Of a DNA stretch of 64,000 bases, positions 55,132 through 64,000 are shown piece after piece. The stretch's first letter is position 1. Each line of letters opens with the position of its first letter. The translations under genes and the position numbers were made by a program. The DNA is from Saccharum officinarum (Eukaryota; Streptophyta; Magnoliopsida; Poales; Poaceae). The DNA lies in contig CM036197.1 in the NCBI GenBank assembly GCA_020631735.1, positions 48,221,880 to 48,285,879 on the forward strand. Direction: 5' to 3'. The notes under the pieces were generated by a model. That model did no database searches. It was not told the DNA's origin and worked only from the letters and a program-made list of their open reading frames with translations.

Positions 55132-58100
55132 CTAGGAGTTGCTGGTAACATCACTGTCGTTATCGCCAGTTGCATCTGCTTCCTTCACTTCTTGAATCAT
55201 CTTAAGTACTTGCCAGGCGGCAGGCCGACTTTCTGGTGAGGACCGAACGCAAGTAGCGGCTATGTCGACGATCATTGTGATGCGGTCACTGTCCACTCCT
55301 TCATCCTCTCTCGCTGACTGGACATAGGTTTGAAGATTACTTGCGACCAAGACTGAGTGCTGAAGTGGTGGCTTTCCGCTAAGGAGCTCAAGGAGGAGGA
55401 CCCCAAAAGCATATATGTCTGACTTTGGCGTTAGCATTCTGTTGGACTTCATGTTTTCTGGTGCTCTGTAAGCATCATCATCTTTGACTTCTGATGATTC
55501 CAGGAGGAAAGACAAGCAGTTGTCCGTAAGGCAGGCCTCAAAGTCCGAACCAAGTAGAACATTTGAAGACTTGATGTTCCCGTGGACAAGCCGAGATGCT
55601 TGATGAATGTAAGCAAGACCTTGTGCAACGTCTTCTGCTATCTTCAGGCATGATGTCCAGTGAAGTGGTTTTGCCCGGGATGACCTTGAACCTGCAAGTT
55701 CACAAACATTAATGGAACAATTAAGCACAATTGATAAAACATCTATTAGTACAATTTATGGCACAAATATTTTATCAATGCATAAAAGCGTATTGACATA
55801 TTGATATGTTCTAACTTGTGAATAGTTTTGTTTAGCTTCGCTATGCAACAAGTGTGTTATTTAGCTGGAGTAGGACATTGTGTTACATAACAATCCTCAT
55901 AGCCAAATCAACATATGAAATGAATAAACCTTCTCTTGCTACTGGTTTACTACAAGTTCCTAAGCACTCACCAATATTATTCATCTGAATTAGTATAAGC
56001 ATACCACTGTTACCAAAGAAACTACAACCAGAACCATAAGTACAGATGACACTATTTGTGGACCTAGTTGCAAATTTCAGATAATACTTCAGAACAGCAA
56101 CCCAGCATTTAAGTCCTTACTTGTATGATCGCAATTTTTTTATAGTTCACAAGCAAAGGAAAGTACAAAAGAGAAATCATGAACCATAAAATTACAATGG
56201 CCAGTCCACTGTAGAGGTTCAAATGATGTTTTTCATGCCCCCCCCCCCCCCCCCCCCCCCCGCGGAAAATAAGTCATACCTCTGCTATTTTCTAATATTG
56301 TTAAATGGTTTATCATCCCAACATCCAATGAATAAGCAATGTCATTATTATACTCTTGGCAATGAAAACTAGTCAGTAAAATGTCACATGCAACCTTGTG
56401 TTTCCCCCATTCATGAATCTAAACAAAGCATTAGTCAGATGACCACAACATGGGACCAGTGATCACTTATGAGTTATGAGCGCATGTATGTTTTATTTAG
56501 TGGGTTCACAAAGAAAAAGATCAAGCAGTCAAATCATAGAGCATCACATATATGGGTTCTCTAGGCATCAACATTTTGCTGCCAGATATTCATGTTGTCA
56601 TCTTCTGAATTTCATTCCATAGCCATGCTGGGTGACGAGTATCTAATTTGAAAAGGTGAGAACAATTGACAAAAAAATCTACTCATACAATTTATGACCT
56701 AAATATTCTATGAATGTATTAAAAAAGTATGGATATCTTAACATATTCTAGCCTGTGGACATTTGTTTTTGAGTTAAATGTATGAGAGGCCTTTGAACTT
56801 GTCATGGGGTGTCACTTAGGTCCCTGAACTTTGAAAATGCATTTCTGGGTACATAAACTTGTTGATTGATACACCGCAGGTCCATACTTGCCACGTGGCA
56901 GAAATCTATGCACTGAACCCCCTCAAAAATATGCCCTCTGAACAGATCAGCCCCTGAACCAAACCTCCTCCCGCGTGCGCTGCTCTCCAACTACCTCCGC
57001 GCTCAGGCGCGCGCTGCCCTTCTGCAAGAACACGAGCCTGAACTGGTACTTCACCAAGAACAAGCACGGCGCTTTGTTTTCGTTTTATGAATTTATATAA
57101 ATGTCTAATGTACATGAGCAGTTGAACGCTATAGGTGACTAGGGACACTTAACAATGCATGTATGCTTTGTTTAATGGGTTCTCACTTCCAATAGAAAAG
57201 CTACCAAGCAATCAACCAATAAAGAGATATTAGGCCCACTAGTGCCGTTCACATTCTGTTGCCTGGTTTTCACGTGACCCAAGTCTTCTGAATTTCAATT
57301 CGTGGTCATGTTGGAATGAAGAATGTCTACTTTAGAAAGGTAATGCCAGCCTAGACCACTAATAATCTAGTGGTAGTACTAGATGTAAAGGCAGGTAGTA
57401 GAATTGTTCCCAGCACCGATCAGATACTACTCTACTACAAAATTAACCACTCAGATCCAGAGCAAAGAGCACGGAACTTTACCATGGATGAGAGAGTAGA
57501 GGCTGCCATTGGGCTGGTAGTCGTACACAAGCAGCCGCTCCTCCTTAGCCTGGAAGAATGCTCGGAGCGGTACAAGGTTCGGATGGCGCAGTCGACCAAC
57601 GGCATCCATGTTCTGCTCGAACGCCTCTGCTTCCAGTGCCGCTGGGCCAATCTTGGCGGCGTCCAGCCTCTTGACAATCACAACGAGCCGCCCGTCGAGC
57701 ACCGCCTTGTACGTCGTCCCCACGCTCCCGCGGCCGAGCACCTCTGCCGAAGCGCGCATGAGCTGCTCGAGGCTGTAGCTCGCCGCCTCGCCGGCGCAGA
57801 ATGTCAGGCACCCGCTCCGCTCCAGGCGCCGCGCCTTCTCCTCCGGCACCATAATGGCCGCCGTCTCCTCATCGGGCACGCACTCGACGTAGCCCATGTC
57901 AGTATTGTCCCTGCTCACCTCGGTCGCGGGCGCGCTCTTCTTGGGGTTGGGGCTCGCGTACGACGCGGAGCTCGGGCGCCCCCGCTTGTTGCTCCTCTTC
58001 ATCGCAATCATGGCGCAGACAAGAAGCGCGGCGAGGACAGACCCCGCGGCGACCGCGACTGCCACAGTGGTCCTCCTCCGCCTCACTCTCTTCGCATTTG

Positions 58101-59035
58101 GCGCGGACGAATCCGGCATGCTCAAGTTCTCTCTCTGCGGCCCGCTGTCGCTAGCGGCGGCGCTCTGCACAGGGGCAGCGGCAGTGCCGTTGGCGCCGTC
58201 GCCTCCGTGGAAGAAGAGGAGGTGCGAGCCGCGGCACTCGCGGCGAACCACCTCGCCGCAGAGCTCGGGGTTGCCCGCGAACGCGGCGGCGCCGAGCTGC
58301 GTGATGACGGGCGTGACCGGCACGGGGCCCGAGAAGTTGTTGTAGGAGACGTTGAGCACCTTGAGCGACGACTGGTTCCAGGGCGGGAGTGTGCCGCTGA
58401 AGCGGTTGGCGTCGAGGCGGAGGAGCGTGAGGTGCGGGAAGTCGGCCTCGATGCCCGGCGGGAGCTCGCCGGAGAGCCTGTTCCCGGAGAGGTCGATGGA
58501 GCGGAGGCGGCGCAGGGAGGCGAGCGAGGGCGGAAAGGCGCCCGAGAAGCGGTTCCCGGCGAGGAAGAGCGCCTTGAGGTTGGCGAGCGGGGAGAGGTCC
58601 GGGACGGGCCCGTGGAGGTCGTTGGACTTGAGGCTGAGGACGCGGAGCTCGGCGAGGCGCGAGAGCGTGCCCGGCGGGAACGTCCCGTTGAGCCCCGCCG
58701 ACTCGAGGACGAGGCGGATGATCTGGCCGGAGGCCGTGCAGGTGATCCCCGGCGGGAGCAGGGGGGGCGGCGGGGTCGGGGAGGCCCAGGTGGGAGGCAG
58801 GGTCGGCCTTGGTGAGGAATGCCGCGAGGGCCGCGGCCGAGGGCGAGACCGGCGGAGGCTTCGACGCCAGCGCCGCGGGCGGGGGCACCGCGGCGGCTTG
58901 GACCGGCTGCGCTGGCAGCGTCGGCTGCGAGTGCGATGCGGCGGTCCCGGGTGCCGCGGAGGCCGTGGAGGCGAGCAGGAGGAGGAGGAGGGGGATGGGG
59001 AGGAGCGGGGCGCGGTGGCGGTGGCGGTGCGCCAT
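55132..59035 (-). CDS. LRR receptor-like kinase, probably inactive kinase (subfamily III type), one frameshift
   Basis: Two exons on the minus strand: 59035-57483 and 55691-55132. The donor CATG|GTAAAG and acceptor TTGCAG|GT are in phase 1, joining SLIHG to SRSSRAKPLHW. The start gives a signal peptide (LLPIPLLLLLLASTASA). An LRR ectodomain follows (about 95-330; LRVLSLKSNDLHGPVPD, LKALFLAGNRFSGAFP, LLRLDANRFSGTLPPWN), then VSYNNFSGPVPVTP and PELCG. Next come a membrane segment (VAVAVAAGSVLAALLVCAMI), a basic stretch, and a kinase domain with glycine loop GRGSVGTTYKAVL and VKRLD lysine. The catalytic loop is HGNIKSSN (Asp replaced) and the DFG is TDN, so a pseudokinase is expected, as in the 'probable inactive' At5g67200-like group. 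A run of seven C (58761-58767, minus strand) shifts the frame; six would restore about 703 aa, and exon phase then fits. Confidence 0.93.
55692..57482 (-). other. Intron of the LRR kinase gene
   Basis: A 1.79-kb intron with consensus ends. Holds the poly-C tract and two related AT-rich stretches (55770-55900 and 56690-56780). Confidence 0.85.
56238..56261 (+). repeat. Poly-C homopolymer (24 C)
   Basis: 24 consecutive C followed by GCGG. In the transcript (minus strand) it is G24, able to form G-quadruplexes. Exact length is doubtful in any assembly. Confidence 0.85.
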
Positions 59036-59480
59036 TGCGGCGCGGCGGGCGCGTACGGGGGTTTTGGGGCTCGGGATTTTGGGAGGGGTGGTGCCGTGGC
59101 CGTGGTGGTTGGTTTCAGTGTAGCGGTGGAGTGGAGTGGGCTGCGGTGGGGGTGGCACGCCGAGATGCGAGACGCGAGAGGAGATTGGGTCGGAAGGGGA
59201 GGGGCCAGTGGGGCGACGGGGGTCAGAGGGTGGTCGCCGCGGCACGTGGGTGGTACGTGGAGTTTAGCGTGCTTTTTGGGCCTAGCGTACGGAGAGGCTC
59301 ATTAGCGGGGACAGCAACAAGAAAAGCACACACGCAGCAGCTAGCTGCTTGGCACGGCAGTTCAATTCAAACGCAGATCACGGAGAAGATAAGGGACGCT
59401 GGCCGTTTTCCGTGTAACCGCTACGGAACTTTGGACGGCTCTGAAACGAAACGAAATACACGTCAGCAAACGTACATGCA
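59036..59480 (-). promoter_or_regulatory. 5' flank of the LRR kinase gene
   Basis: GC-rich near the ATG. A CCACGTGCC-type G-box core (59240-59250, plus GGCACGTGGG) is seen. No TATA box. Confidence 0.35.
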
Positions 59481-60479
59481 CTGATGCAGACTAACTACCG
59501 GAGTCCTAGATTGCTTCGTTTGATGACACGATACACAAGTGGTAACGAAAGGGAGGACGCGTTCTGGGAACACGTGACCTGTCTCCAAGCTCGCGTCCGT
59601 CTTCTCTCCCCGCCCCTTTCTCTCTCTCCCCACGCCCCTCCTCCACCGCCCTCTCCCTCGTTGTCGAGTACCCGCGCTCATCTTCGAACCCACCTTCCTC
59701 CTCGTCTTCGCCTCCACCACCAACCTCCACCTAGCCGCGGCACGTTAGGGTTTGTCAGAGCTCCGATGAACCCTAGCACGTCCGTGGCGGCCGCCTTCTT
59801 CCCCTCCCTCCTCCTGCGGCGGCGACCTCCCTCTGGCCATGGCGCCCCCGCCCTTCCCTGGTCCGGCCACCTCCGTCACCGCCAGAGCCCCAAACCGCCT
59901 GGTTGCCCTGCCTCCCTAGGGCCCCTTCCATTTAAGCTCATCGGAGTTGGCTTCTTCTCCCTCTCGGTGACCTCCTACTCGCCGCCTCCGACGAGCTCCT
60001 CGCCAGAACCCTAAGCAACTTCTTCTCGCTCTCTGGCGCGGGAACGAATGCGAGCACACGGCGTATTATGAGGACCTCCACAAAATATGTCCCTGATTTC
60101 TTTGTAGGAACAGTTGGGCAAACATTTAGCCATGTAGGATTCGTGCAAAAACACGGCTGGAAAATATTGCCGAACAGTAGCCTTATGCCGGAAGCGACGG
60201 ATGCACGGGCCACGGCGCGGGAATGTTTGAAAAAGGACCCGTTGCCCCTTGGTACCTGCGGGTCTCGCCCTCGCGCGGTGCAGGACGCTACTTGCCACCT
60301 TTTCTTTAATAATAACCGAGGACGACGTGGGACATGCCCAAAATCAATGCGAGTTTTACTGTGCCTGACACTCAGGGACCCCGGTCTGCAGTAGCGACAG
60401 GGGATGGCGGGACCCACGGATTCAATCAGGCTGCGGGGCCCAGGTGACTGCTGGTAGACTGGTGGTAAAAATCATGTGG
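59481..60479 (+). other. Possible gene-start fragment, unassigned
   Basis: 59600-59760 is a CT-rich leader-like stretch with 'gttagggttt', then an ATG at 59766 opens a proline-rich frame to 60014. 60065-60390 has another open frame. I recognise neither. It could be a head-to-head neighbour of the LRR kinase gene or a fragment. Confidence 0.3.
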
Positions 60480-60722
60480 GGGTGTGTTCACTTCGCGAAA
60501 AGTAGCTGAAAAATTACTGTAGTATTTTTCGTTGTTATTTGGCAAAATTTATCCAATCATGGACTAACTAAACTCAAAAGATTCGTCCCGACATTTACAG
60601 ACAAACTATGCAATTAGTTATCTTGTTTACCTACATTTAATGCTTCATGCATGCGTCGAAAGATTCGATGTGATGGGTGGAAGAGGAAATATTTTGGGTT
60701 CGCATGGGAAGTAAACGAGGCC
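60480..60722. mobile_element. MITE with GGGTGTGTTC start
   Basis: TGG on both sides (60477-60479, 60723-60725); interior 'gattcgtcccgacatttaca' as in 40955-41188. Confidence 0.75.
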
Positions 60723-62009
60723 TGGGTGCTTTTGTCGGCGGACGGGAAATGTTCTGCCACCGCCGACGCCGAGGCCGAGCAGATCGCATGACGCCCGGTA
60801 AAAGAAGAAGAAATGGGCGCGATCTGGGCTGCACGCTCGCCCACAGGGCCCAAAAATGGCGCAACCAAGTCACGTTCACCCCGCCAACCAAAAATGGCGC
60901 ACACAGGTCTCTCGCAGCTCCTAGCTGTTGCGCACGCGCCACGCCAAAATGCATACGCCACGGGCAGGCAATGTCACTGCAGTGCAGCCAAACGCAGGGC
61001 TTACATACATTATACATGTACGGCACCGACGGCGACATCGTCACTGTATGGTTGTATTCCGTAGACCGTAGTTTCCAATTTTCCATGCAAGATGTCACTC
61101 GGTGAAGCAAAGCAACAGCCGTTGAGCTGTGTTGCTGCTGCAGCCAGACTGGCAGTGCATGAGAGGAGGTGCCGGCCTGCGGCAAATTCATGGCGCTGGC
61201 GCCCATGCACACAGGAACGGTCGGTGCACGGCTGCGGATCCACGTTCCACGGTGCCAACAAGTGTTACTGCGGATACCGCATAGGAACAGTCGTGGCCGC
61301 GTTGAACTCCCAACTCAGTGGGCAGGGAGTAGACATGGCAGTTCAGCTCTCTTCACTTCCATTTTTCTGCCTGTGCCCAATGGTCAGTGACACCGGCGTA
61401 GCTACAGCCCGGGTGCTCCTGTGCTTCGATCGGAGTCATGCGGCAGGGTCCAACGAGTGGTGCAGAGCAGGTTTTGGCCCCATCTCGCCAGTTCGGGGCC
61501 CTACGTATCTGTCACGCTGCCTAATGATTCGAATTCAAAACCCAGCGACGCGCGTCATTCTGCACAGTTTTCCGGAACAGCTAGAATCATTCGTCAGTAA
61601 CATCATCAATACTAAATGCTAACCTTGCTTTACATGTCAAGCCCATCATCATACGTTAACGTTGGCATCAAGTACTACTGTAAGTTTGTGGCCTCAAGCC
61701 GTGACCAACTCTGAAGGCTCATGCTGCATTGCTGTGGATGTTTTGGCTCCTTTGGGCAGTGGACACCCACGGCCAGCGCCCAGCGGTGGCCACTCGGTTT
61801 GCCTCTTTCTGTCTCTTCTTGTGGACCGGTGTCGCTGTTACTGCTGTTGCTCAGTTCATGTCATCAACATGCAGCAGCAATTTTTTTGCTAATTTCGCCC
61901 CCTGGGCAGTTCCACAAAGAAACGACTGAACAACGTTGGGGGGTCAAAAAATAAACTTTCAATCAGATGTAAATGCATCTCTCAGCTAGCATTCCCCGTA
62001 CATCTCTCA
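60723..62009. other. Unassigned spacer
   Basis: No gene recognised despite several ORFs. 'ctctcagctagcatt' at 61979 recurs at 62316. Confidence 0.3.
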
Positions 62010-62283
62010 GGCCTTGTTTAGATTCCAGAATTCACCCACAAATTCCACTATGCAAAAAGGAGATTCCCCATCACATCAAAATGCTGGCAAATGCATGAAG
62101 TACTAAATGTAGATGAAATCATAAACTAATTGCACAGTTTTGTTGTACTTTGCGAGACGAACATTTTGAGTCTAATTAATCAATTTTTAGACAATTTTTT
62201 ACACAAAAAACAAAAGTGCTACAGTGTTCGGGGTGCCACTGTGCAAATTCGGCCACCCCCGAATCAGGTAACTAAACAAGGCC
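62010..62283. mobile_element. GGCCTTGTTTAG MITE, reverse orientation
   Basis: GGCCTTGTTTAGATTCC start, AACTAAACAAGGCC end, TCA on both sides (62007-62009, 62284-62286). Confidence 0.92.
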
Positions 62284-62781
62284 TCAGCTGGAAATGAATG
62301 AAAGCGACGATGCAACTCTCAGCTAGCATTAACAATTCACTCTGAGTGAGTCATTACTCATTCCCCTGTTTCCCCGTACGTCGTCAGTTGCTTGATCGTG
62401 TGGCAAACATGCATGTGATCGTAGCACCTGCTGGATCTGGAGTGCATTAAAGAATAGACATGACTTCTCTAATCTCTATAGGCCATCCGCTTAATGGCTT
62501 GCGTGCGGAAGCAGCAGCTATCGGAATATCGGATCAGCAGCGCAAGTAATCAAGGATGGGCCAGCTAGGTGCTTTTCTGGGCCTTTGGGGCTTACGGGCC
62601 CAACTTCAGCGAAGGCAAGGCCCGTTCTAGCACGACGAGATTGCAACGCGGCCGGTTGGACCATAAGATGCATCGCCTTTTCGCAGGCCGTCATGGCGAA
62701 GTCCGGAAGCACGCACGGGCACGGGGCACGCCGGCACGGCACACAATTTTGAAAATGTAAGCCCACGGGAATTTTGGATGT
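62284..62781. other. Unassigned spacer
   Basis: No gene supported. Confidence 0.3.
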
Positions 62782-62901
62782 TGGCCCTGTTCTGCTGGTC
62801 ATGTTTCGGCTTGTTTCAGCTTGTTTCAGCTTATTCTCTCTCACAGAACACTATTGAATCAGCCGAAACCAGCCGGCTTTTCCACCAGCTGAACCAGCCC
62901 G
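62782..62901. mobile_element. Small MITE with GGCCCTGTTC start
   Basis: GGCCCTGTTCTGCTGGT start and inverted ACCAGCTGAACCAGCCC end; related to 13015-13143. Confidence 0.6.
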
Positions 62902-63165
62902 TTACCTAATTCCAAAGCACAGATATGACGTATGGACATCTCCGAAGTGTTGGAAGATTTATCTGCAGGGGTTGGCACTGCCATCGTCTGAACGTCAGCT
63001 GAGAAATGACTGCTCAACTGGACATCTGTTGTCTGAACTTCAACAGATTCAGTCAGTTCAGTCTGAGGATGATCAAGTGATCTTGGCATCTTGGCTTTGC
63101 ACGGATCACAAATCCAAATAAATTCAGGACCAAATCTCTTTATAGAATCTAACAGACGGAGGAGC
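62902..63165 (-). other. Possible exon of an unknown gene
   Basis: Acceptor-like TTACTAG on the minus strand opens a frame VLLRLLDSIKRFGPEFIWIC, DPCKAKMPRSLDHPQ and then a Ser/Thr-rich stretch to GN at the MITE. The IWICDPC piece resembles the end of a PHD-type zinc finger, but the rest is not seen. Confidence 0.3.
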
Positions 63166-64000
63166 ACCTAGTAACAGGAAGGAAATGTGCTTTGAAAATG
63201 TAAAATCCTTCTGAATTTTTCTGCTGTTTACGTGGTCCAAATGAATCAGTTAATGATATATTTGTTCTGGTTGTTCGCTTCAGAGTTTTGCACGGTGCTA
63301 TCTCATCAGAGACACAACTGGGTGGAATGGGTCCCCTACCTCTTGTGCTGAGGGCTCAACTCCTGGAAACGTTGGGGACACAAGGATGAATTAGTTTGTT
63401 CATATTTGCAGGTTCCTCATGCGTGCGTGGGCCATCTGGAATATTTGCAACGAGATTGACATTGAAAGGAGGTTCCTTGAAATTCTCCGGCTGAAGTGCT
63501 CTTATTTGGCATCTATTTTAGGCAGAAATGGAGCATCCTTCTCAAAGAAAAAGACCGGGGGGAATTTGGGGCCTCAGTGATGTGGCTTCGCGGAGCTGAG
63601 TCCACACCTAGCATCATCCTGCTTCCAGACGGACGTTGGGTAGGTTTGATGTAGTAATTGGATACCTGTTTCTTTTGTCTTGGTCCCGTTCTCCTACAGC
63701 CACATGTACGTCGGACTGGATCCATATGCATTCCATAAAAGCAAACATCTTTTCTTTAAAAGAGAAAAACAAAAACGAAATGAAAAGAAAAGGATCAGGC
63801 GCCGGCGCCTCTCATCTTGTAAGACTGTTTGCACTGCGGTCCGGTACCGTGTCGCGCAGAAGCACATAGCGGAGAGAGAAGCCGAAGCGGGTACTATAAA
63901 GCGTACGTTATGGGCGCGGCATCTGATATATCTGAAGTAGTAGCGTTGGTCCGGTACCGGCCATAGGCCCCACCACGTGCAGGAGAGAGACAGGAGAGAG
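63166..64000. other. Unassigned end of window
   Basis: No gene or transposon terminus supported. Confidence 0.3.

Noticed and set aside
57370..59484. Long plus-strand ORFs opposite the LRR kinase gene
   Set aside because: They are GC-rich shadows of the minus-strand gene, with Arg/Gly/Glu-rich low-complexity translations.
59484..60014. A 176-aa plus-strand gene
   Set aside because: Low-complexity Pro/Ser-rich reading through a CT-rich leader; kept only as an unassigned segment.

Overview
This window looks like nuclear DNA from a grass, most likely a panicoid or andropogonoid one such as Sorghum, Saccharum or Miscanthus. Genes have GT-AG introns and very GC-rich first exons. They sit among many Stowaway-type (CTCCCTCC) and GGCCTTGTTTAG-type MITEs, Pack-MULEs, a very long solo LTR and 5'-truncated LINEs. 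I see no rRNA, tRNA, CRISPR or bacterial-style feature.

Layout. 1-3055 is the 3' part of a large LTR. 3.7-6.3 kb holds a degraded duplication unit and two copies of an AT-rich repeat block. 6.6-8.9 kb has a possible organelle-derived segment, a long AC microsatellite and a broken ABCB transporter exon pair. 10.8-14.4 kb holds a hAT MITE (8-bp target duplication) and two Pack-MULEs (9-bp duplications); the second carries a CYP78A-like fragment. 15.8-21.0 kb is a 5.1-kb solo LTR with a 5-bp duplication. 21.5-43.9 kb is a local duplication array carrying an unnamed small-protein gene family, peppered by MITEs and LINEs. 45.3-46.4 kb is a third Pack-MULE, with an ANTH/AP180-like fragment. 46.9-53.4 kb is a wall-associated kinase (WAK) locus split by transposons and a Helitron that carries DUF155-family exons. 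55.1-59.0 kb is an LRR receptor-like pseudokinase gene with one frameshift. The rest is MITEs and unassigned DNA.

The real host genes I can support are the LRR receptor-like kinase, the WAK-type kinase exon with its separated first exon, and the small-protein family (two intact members, one frameshifted, two decayed, one coding-deleted). The two kinase loci are membrane receptors of the defence or cell-wall sensing type, but neither reads as a clean intact gene here.

The most novel item is the small-protein family: two intact 84-87 aa ORFs 20 kb apart share start, length, a proline/leucine-rich core and an acidic C-terminus, and keep promoter blocks in common. The duplication array also gives paralogous empty sites that show several transposon insertions to the base.
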